DNA of 64,000 bases from the NCBI GenBank assembly GCA_937995335.1, contig CALKIH010000051.1, forward strand, positions 1-64,000, read 5' to 3'. Under the pieces are notes generated by a model, which made no database searches, was not told the origin of the DNA, and worked only from the letters and a program-made list of their open reading frames with translations. The stretch is from UBA2357 sp002344625 (GTDB taxonomy: Bacteria > Pseudomonadota > Gammaproteobacteria > Burkholderiales > Rhodocyclaceae). Both the position numbers and the translations under genes were made by a program. Shown here one piece after another: positions 1-7,200 of this stretch. How positions within the stretch are numbered: position 1 is the first letter of the stretch; the number at the start of each line of letters is the position of its first letter.

Positions 1-50
1 CGCCTATATCTGGTTGGCTTGACGCGGATCACCTCAATTGTGAACACACC

Positions 51-707
51 CTAGATGACGCCATCCCGCTGTAGCGTCTGCACGATGACCTCCGCGAAGG
101 AATCGATGAGCTGCTGCACCGAGTTGTAGCCGATGGATGTCGTCGTCGCAGCGGACCAGATCACCGTCGCATCGCGGGTCTCCAGCAGTCGGGTATCGAC
201 GTGTACGTTCTGCGTGGTCGTCACCTGTGGTGGAGTCGTCGTCGTCCACATCGTGTTGTGGTAGCCGGCCCAGCCGCCCCAGCCCGGCCCCCAGCCGCGC
301 CCGGGTCCCCAGCCCGGTCCCCAGCCCGGCCCCATCACCATGCCGGGCGACACGTTGACCTGCGTGCTGACGTTGATGACACGCGACGCCAGTGCGTGCG
401 ACACGCCGGCCTGACTGACCGCCGCGCGCAGTTGCTGCTCGGTGACCGGGTCGTCGCCGGTGATGAACTTGTAGGACTGCACCGCCTCGACGCCCAGGCC
501 GCTCAACTGCGCGACCATGCTGTCTTCGATCAGCCGGCGGTTGGTGGCGTCGCGCATGGCGGCCACCACCATCACGTTGCCGACCGGTCGCTTGCCGGCG
601 AACTGCGGATTGACCCACTGCGCGTCCAGCGACGTGGGCTTACTCGCGCAGCCCGTCAGCATGACGGCGGCCATCGCGAACAGGGCCATACTCCAGCGCT
701 TCAACAT
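51..707 (-). CDS. Outer-membrane-type lipoprotein with Gly-Pro-Gly-Trp repeats (hypothetical)
   Basis: Predicted 218-residue lipoprotein. The N-terminus is a short basic and hydrophobic signal peptide ending in the lipobox LTGC, so Cys20 should be lipidated. The start at 707 is chosen because it is preceded by GGAG eight bases upstream and gives a compact signal peptide; the reading frame continues upstream to 995 without signal-like sequence. The middle (about residues 130-155) is a low-complexity stretch of GPGW units rich in Gly, Pro and Trp. The C-terminal part resembles small betaproteobacterial lipoproteins of the DUF4136 type, a weak recognition. No specific function can be assigned. 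It stands alone, with no operon partner visible on its strand. Confidence 0.75.
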   Translation of the reverse strand: MLKRWSMALFAMAAVMLTGCASKPTSLDAQWVNPQFAGKRPVGNVMVVAAMRDATNRRLIEDSMVAQLSGLGVEAVQSYKFITGDDPVTEQQLRAAVSQAGVSHALASRVINVSTQVNVSPGMVMGPGWGPGWGPGRGWGPGWGGWAGYHNTMWTTTTPPQVTTTQNVHVDTRLLETRDATVIWSAATTTSIGYNSVQQLIDSFAEVIVQTLQRDGVI

Positions 708-866
708 GATGATTTGCTCCAGTTGCTTGTCCGGTTCCCGGTTGCTTGATCGGCGGTTGGCCGCAGCCAGTATATCAATTCGGCGAGTGGAGCATGATGT
801 TTGCACCCAAGGTGGCGTCGCGGATCTTCGTGGAGATCTGGAAGGTTCTATCGCCGGGGGGCTGGG

Positions 867-1016
867 ATGGCCCAACGCGAGGTTTCCGAGGGAGATATCG
901 TCACAGTCGCGGGACTCGCTTTGCTGCTCGTGCTCCTCTCGCTTTGGGTCTTCGCATGCTGCGGCGCGCAGGCCGGCACGGCAGGGTTTATCCACTCGGA
1001 CATCACGAAAAAGTGA
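867..1016 (+). CDS. Possible small single-pass membrane protein (49 aa)
   Basis: Short open frame starting at an ATG preceded by a G-rich stretch. It encodes an acidic N-terminal tail (AQREVSEGD), one hydrophobic segment of about 20 residues (IVTVAGLALLLVLLSLWVF) and a short C-terminal tail. It lies in the 330-base gap between the lipoprotein and mnmC and reads opposite to both. The clean membrane segment and soluble ends favour a real microprotein, but there is no strong ribosome binding site and no family I recognise. It could be a chance frame in GC-rich DNA. Confidence 0.3.
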   Translation: MAQREVSEGDIVTVAGLALLLVLLSLWVFACCGAQAGTAGFIHSDITKK

Positions 1017-1037
1017 ATCTTCCCGGCCGGGCTCGGC

Positions 1038-3011
1038 TCATTCGTCGCCGCTGGTGCGGGTTGGTGGCCGCAGCAGGTAACGGGCGGGGTCGAGCGCATC
1101 GCGGAGATCGCGCTCGACCGGCAAGGGATCGCCGACGATCTGTGCCGCGAGCAGTTCACCGGCCAGCGCCGACCACACCAGGCCGCGCGCACCGAAGCCG
1201 GACAGCACGTACAAGCCTGGCTGACGGGCGATCGCCGCCAACGGTGTCGCCGCTGAAACCGGGCCGGTCAGCGGCACGGCACCGATCATCGGCAGGCGGT
1301 CGGGCGAGGCCGGCCTGAACCCGACCCGGCCGCCGAGCCGGGTCGGGTCGATTGCGGCGGTATAACCCGGCAGCATCGCTTCGAGCTTGGCGAGGTTGTC
1401 CAGGTGGTCGCTTTGGCGCAGGCCAGTGTCGTGGTCGTCCACGTCGAAGCTCGCCCCGGCGCAGCGCCAGCCGTCGATCGCGGGGCTGACATAACCCATG
1501 CGGCATACCACCACGTGCGGTGCGCTGCCGGCGGGCGCGTCGAACAGGCTCACCTGGCCGCGCGCGCTGACGACCGGCACCGTGGCTGCCGGTGCAAAGG
1601 CCGCGAGCCCGATGCCGGCGGCGAGTATCAGGACCGGGGACCGGGCCGTCAGGCTGCCGGACCGGTCGTAAACGTTCCAGCCTGCGTCGTCGTGCTCGAT
1701 GCGCGCGATGGCGCAGCCGAAGTGGGTGTGGATGCGTTCGGGGTTGGCGGCCAGGTTGGCTGCGCACAGGCTGGGCGGTTGTACCCAGCCGCTTTCAGAA
1801 AACCACCAGCCTCCCAGAGCAAGCGGCCAGCCGCAGCGTTCGCCGGCCTCCGCGGCGTCGGCGAAGCGCAGCAGGCGTTCGGGCAGCCCGAGGCGCTCGA
1901 CCACCTGGCGCATCTTGTCCTGCTGGGCGGCGTCGCGCGCGAGGTGCAGCACGCCGCTGGCCTCGGCGCGCACCGCCAGGCCGCGGGTGCGCAGGCGCGC
2001 GATGTGCCGCCAGCCGTAGAGGGTGCCGGCCCGGGTCAGGCGGCTCATGCGGTTGTCGTCGATACTGGGCAGCGGCCGCAGCACACCGGCATGATTTCCA
2101 GACGCACCCTGGCCGGGGGTGTCGGCCGCGTCGATGACGTCGATCCGCCAGCCGCGTGCCGCCAGGCGTTCGGCACAGGCGCTGCCGGCCAGTCCGGCGC
2201 CGATCACGATCGCATGCCGGGTGCCTGCCGCGGGATCTGCACCGTGCCAGATGCCCGCGTGCAGCCGTGTGCCCGGGGCGCTGGCGTCATCGGCCTTGCC
2301 GCTGGCACCCGATCCTGTGAAGCGTCCGATCAGCATCTGCCGCTTGGCGCCGAACCCGGGGGCCTTTTCGACGGTGAAGCCGGCGCGCCGCAGGCCTTCG
2401 CGCACATCACCGGCCACCGACCAGGTGGCGAGCGTGGCTGCGGGTGCGGCCAGGCGTGCGAGCAGGTGAAAGACGCGTGCCGACCACATGTCGGGATTGC
2501 GCGCGGGTGAGAAGCCGTCCAGCAGAAAAGCGTCGGCCTGGGCGTCGAATTGGGCGAGGCCGTTGCGGGCATCGCCGAAGTACAGCGTCAGGCAGACCCG
2601 CTCGTCGTCGAAATGCAGGCGATGGATGCCGGGCGCGAGAGGGGGCCAGGCCGCGCCCAGTGCGTCGGCGAATTCGGCGAGTTCGGGCCAGCGTGCATGC
2701 AACTGGGCGAGATCGTCGCGCCCGAACGGATGCAGCTCGCAGGAGACGAAATGGAGGTGCCGCGGCCGCGCCGGATCGGCCCGCCATGCGGCCCAGCTCG
2801 CGAGGAAGTTGAGCCCCAGCCCGAAGCCGGTTTCGACGATCACGAAGCGCTCGCGACCGCGCCAGCGCCCGGGCAGACCGTTGCCGGCGAGAAAGACCTG
2901 CCGCGCCTGCGCGAGGCCGCCGTCGGCGGAATGGTAGACGTCACCGTAGGTGTCGTTGAAGGGCGTGCCGTCGGCGGTGAAAGCCGGCCTGGAAGGGGTG
3001 AGCGGGCGCAT
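1038..3011 (-). CDS. mnmC: Bifunctional tRNA 5-methylaminomethyl-2-thiouridine synthesis protein MnmC
   Basis: Cytoplasmic tRNA-modifying enzyme of 657 residues, full length for the fused form. The N-terminal half is the SAM-dependent methyltransferase (MnmC2), with TGFGLGLNF near residue 60 as the SAM loop and LLDGFSPARNPDMW near residue 165. The C-terminal half is an FAD-dependent oxidoreductase (MnmC1), with the dinucleotide-binding motif GAGLAGSACAERLAARG near residue 270. The two halves remove the carboxymethyl group from cmnm5U34 and then methylate the amine, giving mnm5U in the wobble position. It starts only 6 bases after the stop of the RES-domain gene on the same strand, so it is probably co-transcribed with that toxin-antitoxin pair. 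Confidence 0.95.
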   Translation of the reverse strand: MRPLTPSRPAFTADGTPFNDTYGDVYHSADGGLAQARQVFLAGNGLPGRWRGRERFVIVETGFGLGLNFLASWAAWRADPARPRHLHFVSCELHPFGRDDLAQLHARWPELAEFADALGAAWPPLAPGIHRLHFDDERVCLTLYFGDARNGLAQFDAQADAFLLDGFSPARNPDMWSARVFHLLARLAAPAATLATWSVAGDVREGLRRAGFTVEKAPGFGAKRQMLIGRFTGSGASGKADDASAPGTRLHAGIWHGADPAAGTRHAIVIGAGLAGSACAERLAARGWRIDVIDAADTPGQGASGNHAGVLRPLPSIDDNRMSRLTRAGTLYGWRHIARLRTRGLAVRAEASGVLHLARDAAQQDKMRQVVERLGLPERLLRFADAAEAGERCGWPLALGGWWFSESGWVQPPSLCAANLAANPERIHTHFGCAIARIEHDDAGWNVYDRSGSLTARSPVLILAAGIGLAAFAPAATVPVVSARGQVSLFDAPAGSAPHVVVCRMGYVSPAIDGWRCAGASFDVDDHDTGLRQSDHLDNLAKLEAMLPGYTAAIDPTRLGGRVGFRPASPDRLPMIGAVPLTGPVSAATPLAAIARQPGLYVLSGFGARGLVWSALAGELLAAQIVGDPLPVERDLRDALDPARYLLRPPTRTSGDE

Positions 3012-3017
3012 CGGGTC

Positions 3018-3488
3018 TCAGCCGGCCAGGTTGCGCAAGAGCCGCAGGTCGAGCTCGAGCGGCTCCGGTTCGCCCAGCTGGATCATCGGAAAGTCACGGT
3101 GAGCCGGGTTGATGAGGTAGTTGCGCTCGGCTGGCAAGACCGCACTGGGAACGGCGAGTACCGCACTGGTGCGTGCATGCAGCCAGGCGCGCCCGATGGC
3201 CTGCAAGGCGTCCCTGGACGACAGCGACCGCCAGTCTGGTGGCAAGTCACGGTCAGGGTAGGTCGTGATGTCGAGGGCATCCGGAATCGCGGCCGGGATC
3301 AGGACATAGCGGGCCCGCAGCGGGTCATCCTGGACCAGCATCTCGAGCAGCGCCAGCGCTCGCGATTCGGCCGTGTAGATCATCGCAGAACCCTTGGGAT
3401 TCCATCGTCCTCCGAAGAGCCGGGCGCCTTCTCCCGAAAAAGCCGTGTCGGCAAACCGCTCGGTCGTGATGCGCCAGGCACGGCGCAT
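3018..3488 (-). CDS. RES-domain toxin (predicted NAD+-degrading)
   Basis: A 156-residue RES-domain protein. Family features visible are the Arg in GGRWNPKG (about residue 27), the Tyr in MIYTAES, the Glu in LALLEML, and a C-terminal NYLINPAHRDFP segment. The Arg-Tyr-Glu set gives the family its fold and activity. Characterised members (for example MbcT and Xre-RES toxins) degrade NAD+ and are held in check by a cognate antitoxin. Its start overlaps the stop of the upstream antitoxin as TGATG, indicating translational coupling. Length fits the family (about 150-160 residues), and no key residue appears missing. Confidence 0.88.
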   Translation of the reverse strand: MRRAWRITTERFADTAFSGEGARLFGGRWNPKGSAMIYTAESRALALLEMLVQDDPLRARYVLIPAAIPDALDITTYPDRDLPPDWRSLSSRDALQAIGRAWLHARTSAVLAVPSAVLPAERNYLINPAHRDFPMIQLGEPEPLELDLRLLRNLAG

Positions 3489-3940
3489 CAGGCGAACACG
3501 CCGTGCTCGATCCGGCCCAGGGTATCCAGCACGGCGTCGGCGCCGAGGTCGGTGTCCATGAGCGACAGCGGGGTCACGCCGCCGAGCGCCGGATTGACCG
3601 TCTTGAGCCAGGCGAGGGCCGTGTCGGCGCTTTCGAAGACTTCGTCTGCGCGTTCGACGATTTGTGCAAAGCGCACCAGTTTTGCGGACTCCTCGGGGGA
3701 GAGCACGCCTTCGCGTTTGCGCCGCGCGAGGGTTCGTTCGGGAATGGCCAGCGCGCCGGCGAGCTCGCTGCGTGCGATTCGGGTGAAACGCACGAGCGAA
3801 TCGAGCGATGCCGCGGGCAGGCCTTGCCGGACGAGCGGGATCCAGTCCATCAGCACGCGCGGCTGGGCGTGCAGCAGGCCGGTGCCGCCGAGCAGCGTGA
3901 CCGCTGACATGATCGTGTTGTTGAGGCTGACTGTAGACAT
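3488..3940 (-). CDS. Xre/MbcA/ParS-type antitoxin of the RES toxin
   Basis: A 150-residue antitoxin. The start at 3940 is preceded by AGGAA at good distance; a longer frame to 3988 lacks such a site. The central part (RIARSELAGALAIPERTLARRKREG) is the helix-turn-helix region typical of Xre-type antitoxins. The C-terminal part (about residues 85-150), including ALAWLKTVNPALGGVTPLSL, is the conserved antitoxin/toxin-binding domain that inserts into the RES active site. It overlaps the toxin start by one base and should repress the promoter of the pair. Identification is strong from motif plus neighbour. Confidence 0.9.
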   Translation of the reverse strand: MSTVSLNNTIMSAVTLLGGTGLLHAQPRVLMDWIPLVRQGLPAASLDSLVRFTRIARSELAGALAIPERTLARRKREGVLSPEESAKLVRFAQIVERADEVFESADTALAWLKTVNPALGGVTPLSLMDTDLGADAVLDTLGRIEHGVFA

Positions 3941-4070
3941 GACCGTATTCCTGGCGCCGTGATCCTGATCGAAGCAGGTTGTTGCCACTTGGCGTTCAGA
4001 TTAGTCAAAATTGGCGTCGAAGTCCAGTCGGGCGGTCTTTCGCGCAGGTTTGCCTGGGTGAAGCAGCGAG

Positions 4071-4092
4071 GACCCACGCCGGGGCGTGGGTC
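4071..4092 (-). terminator. Perfect 10-bp stem-loop after lysS
   Basis: Inverted repeat with 10-base arms (GACCCACGCC and its complement) separated by two bases, located 18 bases past the lysS stop and before the antitoxin gene. There is no clear U-run after it on the minus strand, so it may be an RNA-stabilising hairpin or a weak terminator. Confidence 0.5.
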
Positions 4093-4110
4093 AGGACGAC
4101 ACGACGCGAG

Positions 4111-5610
4111 TCACTCCGGCCGCATCTGCGGGAACAGGATCACGTCGCGGATGCTGGGGCTGTCGGTGAGCAGCATCACCAGCCGGTCGATGCCGATGCC
4201 GCAGCCGCCGGTCGGGGGCAGGCCGTACTCGAGCGCGCGGATGTAGTCGGCGTCGTAGTACATGGCCTCTTCGTCGCCGGAGTCCTTGGCTTCGACCTGG
4301 GCGCGGAAGCGCGCGGCCTGGTCTTCGGGGTCGTTGAGCTCGGAAAAGCCGTTGGCGATTTCGCGCCCGACGATGAAGAGCTCGAAACGCTCGGTGATCT
4401 CGGGGTTGCCGTCGGATGCGCGCGCGAGCGGGCTGACTTCGACTGGGTAGTCGATGATGAAGGTCGGTTCCCACAGCTCAGCTTCGGTGCAGGCTTCGAA
4501 CAGCTGCAGTTGCAGGCTGCCGAGGCCGCCCGGCTTGACCTTCTCGCCGAAGGCGACGATCTTCTGGCGCAGGAAATCGGCATCGGCCAGTTGCGCTTCG
4601 CTGAAGCCGGGGTGGTACTTGCGGATCGCCTCGACGATGGTCAGGCGATGGAAAGGGCGCGACAGATCGAGTTCGCGACCCTGGTATACGAACACCTCGG
4701 TGCCGAGCGCCTCGCGCGCCGAATGGCGGATCAGACCCTCGGTGAAGTCCATCAGCGTGCGGTAGTTCGCATACGCCTCGTAGAACTCCATCATCGTGAA
4801 CTCGGGATTGTGGCGCGGGCTGAGGCCTTCGTTGCGGAAGTTGCGGTTGACCTCGAACACCTTTTCGAGCCCGCCCACCACCAGACGCTTGAGGTAGAGC
4901 TCCGGCGCGATGCGCAGGAACAGCTCCATGTCGAGTGCATTGTGGTGGGTGGTGAACGGCTTGGCCGCCGCACCGCCGGGGATGGGGTGCATCATCGGTG
5001 TTTCGACTTCGAGAAAGCCGTGATCCATCATGTAGTTGCGGATCGATTGCACCATCCGGCTGCGGGCGACGAAGGTGAACCGGGTCTGGTCGTTCATGAT
5101 CAGGTCGACCGGGCGGTTGCGATACTTCTGCTCGACGTCGGTGAGGCCGTGGAACTTGTCCGGCAGCGGGCGCAGGCTCTTGGTGAGCAGCCGGATTTCT
5201 TCGGCCTTGATGGTCAGTTCGCCAGTCTTGGTCTTGAACAGGGTGCCGACGCAGCCGACGATGTCGCCGCTGTCCCAGCGCTTGAAGTCGGCGTAGCGTT
5301 CTTCGCCGACCGCGTCGCGCTGCACATAGAGCTGAATGCGGCCCGACAGATCCTGGATGGTGACGAAACTCGCCTTGCCCATGACCCGCTTGAGCATGAT
5401 CCGTCCGGCAACGCGCACCTGCACTGGCGTGGCTTCGAGCGTTTCGGCGTCTTTTTCGCCATACAGCTCATCGAGCTTGCCCGCGGTGTTTTCGCGCGAG
5501 AAGTCGTTGGGGTAGGCGCGACCGGCCGCTCGCCATTGTGCGAGTTTTTCGCGACGCTCGGCGATGAGGTGGTTTTCGTCGAGGGGCGCAGCGTTGGTCT
5601 GATCGGACAT
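4111..5610 (-). CDS. lysS: Lysine--tRNA ligase, class II
   Basis: Charges tRNA-Lys in the cytoplasm. The start at 5610 gives the usual N-terminus (MSDQTNAAPLDENHLIAERR) and a protein of 499 residues, normal for LysS; the frame continues upstream but without family-like sequence. Residues about 60-150 form the OB-fold anticodon-binding domain (VRVAGRIMLKRVMGKASF). The class II core shows motif 2 (RNFRNEGLSPRHNPEF) and motif 3 (GCGIGIDRLVML) close to the C-terminus. It stands as a single gene with a hairpin behind it. Confidence 0.97.
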   Translation of the reverse strand: MSDQTNAAPLDENHLIAERREKLAQWRAAGRAYPNDFSRENTAGKLDELYGEKDAETLEATPVQVRVAGRIMLKRVMGKASFVTIQDLSGRIQLYVQRDAVGEERYADFKRWDSGDIVGCVGTLFKTKTGELTIKAEEIRLLTKSLRPLPDKFHGLTDVEQKYRNRPVDLIMNDQTRFTFVARSRMVQSIRNYMMDHGFLEVETPMMHPIPGGAAAKPFTTHHNALDMELFLRIAPELYLKRLVVGGLEKVFEVNRNFRNEGLSPRHNPEFTMMEFYEAYANYRTLMDFTEGLIRHSAREALGTEVFVYQGRELDLSRPFHRLTIVEAIRKYHPGFSEAQLADADFLRQKIVAFGEKVKPGGLGSLQLQLFEACTEAELWEPTFIIDYPVEVSPLARASDGNPEITERFELFIVGREIANGFSELNDPEDQAARFRAQVEAKDSGDEEAMYYDADYIRALEYGLPPTGGCGIGIDRLVMLLTDSPSIRDVILFPQMRPE

Positions 5611-5832
5611 GGTCTTGTCGAATGGCGGAAAGACCGCAATTGTGGCATGCAGCTTACCCGACCGGCAACCCGGGCGCGGCGAGCCCGGCGGCCTCCTCGA
5701 CCCATCGGGCGAAGCGGCGGACTTCCGGGCGCATGGCCGCGACGCCGGGACCATCCAGAAGCCCCGGCCTTCGACGGCGAATGCTGTGTGTCAACGACTC
5801 CCCCGAACGAAACCTCAAGCGTCTGCACCTGA

Positions 5833-6158
5833 CGGTTTGACTTCAGCGGCAAGTTCCCAAGTGGCCTCGCCGCCGAATTCGCTGAGAACTGGGGAGTCCT
5901 CGCCCACAGGCCGAATACACCGCCAGGCTTCTCCGGCACGTTGTTCCGAGGCAAGGTGGGCGGTCCCTATGTCAATGAGGCCAGGCACGGATTGGCGGAG
6001 GGTTGTTGAGCGACGTCGTCAACGTGTTCGAGCATTTCGCCGGCCGCGCCGGTGACAATGAGGATCTGTTCGGAAGCGGCACCGTTTCGGATCTCTACGC
6101 CGGGTGGCTGGTTCTCGTGCCCGTTGTGCTGACAACTGAGCATGTGGCGTGGACCGAA
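5833..6158 (+). pseudogene. Decayed coding remnant truncated by the IS element (unrecognised)
   Basis: The 547 bases between lysS and the IS contain no intact gene, but two adjoining + strand frames read like protein. The first runs from about 5833 and contains GLAAEFAENWGVLAHRPN and GKVGGPYVNEARHG, ending at a TGA near 6009. The second overlaps it in another frame, continues with LLSDVVNVFEHFAGRAGDNE and GSGTVSDLYAGW, and runs straight into the left end of the IS. Together they suggest the 3' part of one gene with a frameshift, cut off by the insertion. No start codon or family is recognised; this is inference from amino-acid composition. Confidence 0.4.
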
Positions 6159-6201
6159 TTGAATCGCCCCGGGGTTTGAACTGACCCCCAGAAGTTGGAC
6201 G
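6159..6201. repeat. Left terminal inverted repeat of the IS3-family element
   Basis: Reads TTGAATCGCCCC and onward to GAAGTTGGACG. It matches the complement of 7101-7141 apart from one extra G and one extra A. Confidence 0.85.
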
Positions 6202-6217
6202 GTCACAATTCCGCGGA

Positions 6218-6605
6218 TCAGGCGGTGCTTCTCAGTCGGTACTCCACCGGACTGAGCCCCTGCAGCCCGAGCTTGATGCGCTCGCAGTTGTAGTAGTGGA
6301 CGTAATCATGCACGCCTGCTTCGAGCGCATCAATGCTGTCGGGCCTTTCGAGATGGAGATACTCAGCTTTCAGCGTACCGAAGAAGCTTTCAATCGCCGC
6401 GTTGTCGAAGCAATTGCCCTTGCGGCTCATGCTTTGCTTGACTCCGCGTCGCGCGAGCATCGCTCGGTAAGGCTGCATCTTGTAGTGCCAGCCTTGGTCG
6501 GAGTGCACGATCAGGCCGGCGGCGCAACAGGTCCGCCAACTTATGGTCATGCCTCAACCCGGCAATCAGACGCGCTTTGTCGGCGCAGCTGACCTCTTCG
6601 ACCGG
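6218..6605 (-). pseudogene. Transposase orfB remnant (integrase core, internal deletion and frameshift)
   Basis: On the minus strand, the N-terminal piece of orfB (KARLIAGLRHDHKLADLLR) is joined directly to the C-terminal catalytic piece that starts GLIVHSDQGWHY. It continues through KGNCFDNAAIESFFGTLKAE and HDYVHYYNCERIKLGL to a stop at 6218. The last catalytic Asp and Glu of the DDE core are in the retained piece; the first Asp and about 150 residues are gone. The two pieces are also in different frames. A microhomology (GCCGGCCTG at the junction, as expected in both original positions) may explain the deletion. Confidence 0.8.
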
Positions 6606-7084
6606 ATCAAGGCCTGCAATTTTTTTAGGTACGCGACCTCCGCGCGCAGTCGGTCGTTCTCTTCCCGCAGGGCTTTCTCCGCATCGGCAACGACCGTGCT
6701 CGACGGTGCTGCAGCGCATCGTTCTGGCTTCATCTTGGGCTGTTCTTCTTCTCCGCTCTCGCTTGCCTGCAAGCGGCCTTGATCGAGATTGCGTCGCCAG
6801 ACCACGACCTGATTGGAATTGCGAATGTCATAGAGCGCCGCGACCTGACGGCTGGAAAGCTGCTCGCGATCCTGATGAGCCAGCACCTGGAACTTGAACT
6901 GCGCACTGTACGCGCTGCGCTTGGCGCGCAGGCCGTCGATGCCGTGCAGGCGGTAGTGGCTCACCCACGTGCAGACTTTCTCCTCGGGAATCGACCACCG
7001 CCGAGCCAAAAGCTTCGCGCCACCTTCGCCTGTCAAGAAGCTCTGGACCACTTCCAGCTTGAACTCCGTTTCGTACTTCTTCAT
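6566..7084 (-). CDS. IS3-family transposase orfA (helix-turn-helix, leucine zipper)
   Basis: A 172-residue OrfA. It starts MKKYETEFKLEVVQSF and holds a helix-turn-helix (LARRWSIPEEKVCTWVSHYR), then a second HTH-like segment. A C-terminal coiled coil with leucine repeats (EKALREENDRLRAEVAYLKK) is typical of the zipper that leads into the frameshift region. In intact IS3 elements OrfA binds the inverted repeats and is fused to OrfB by a -1 frameshift. Here orfB is broken, so OrfA could at most act as a DNA-binding inhibitor. Confidence 0.85.
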   Translation of the reverse strand: MKKYETEFKLEVVQSFLTGEGGAKLLARRWSIPEEKVCTWVSHYRLHGIDGLRAKRSAYSAQFKFQVLAHQDREQLSSRQVAALYDIRNSNQVVVWRRNLDQGRLQASESGEEEQPKMKPERCAAAPSSTVVADAEKALREENDRLRAEVAYLKKLQALIRSKRSAAPTKRV

Positions 7085-7100
7085 GAAACCCCTTGAAGTT

Positions 7101-7141
7101 CGTCCAACTTCTGGGGGCAGTTCAAACCCGGGGCGATTCAA
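7101..7141. repeat. Right terminal inverted repeat of the IS3-family element
   Basis: Complement of the left end. It begins CGTCCAACTTCTGGGGG 16 bases upstream of the orfA start and ends CGATTCAA. Confidence 0.85.
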
Positions 7142-7200
7142 TCCAGTATTCGCAGGAGGGTTTAAGGGAGAGATGAGCGTTAAACGGGGCCGAGTCCGGA

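Larger units (their letters stand above)
6159..7141 (-). mobile_element. IS3-family insertion sequence, internally deleted
   Basis: A 983-base element bounded by imperfect inverted repeats of about 41-43 bases (6159-6201 and 7101-7141) that differ by two single-base indels. Each contains the block CCCCCAGAAGTTGGACG typical of an IS3-family subgroup. It carries a complete orfA but only the two ends of orfB. Intact relatives are normally about 1.2-1.5 kb, so roughly 450-500 bases are missing. No obvious 3-base target duplication is seen directly at the borders. The element can no longer make its own transposase. Confidence 0.9.

Noticed and set aside
300..345. Short direct repeats that could suggest a CRISPR or minisatellite
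   Set aside because: They are in-frame codons of the GPGW repeat in the lipoprotein; no spacers of CRISPR type occur anywhere in the window.
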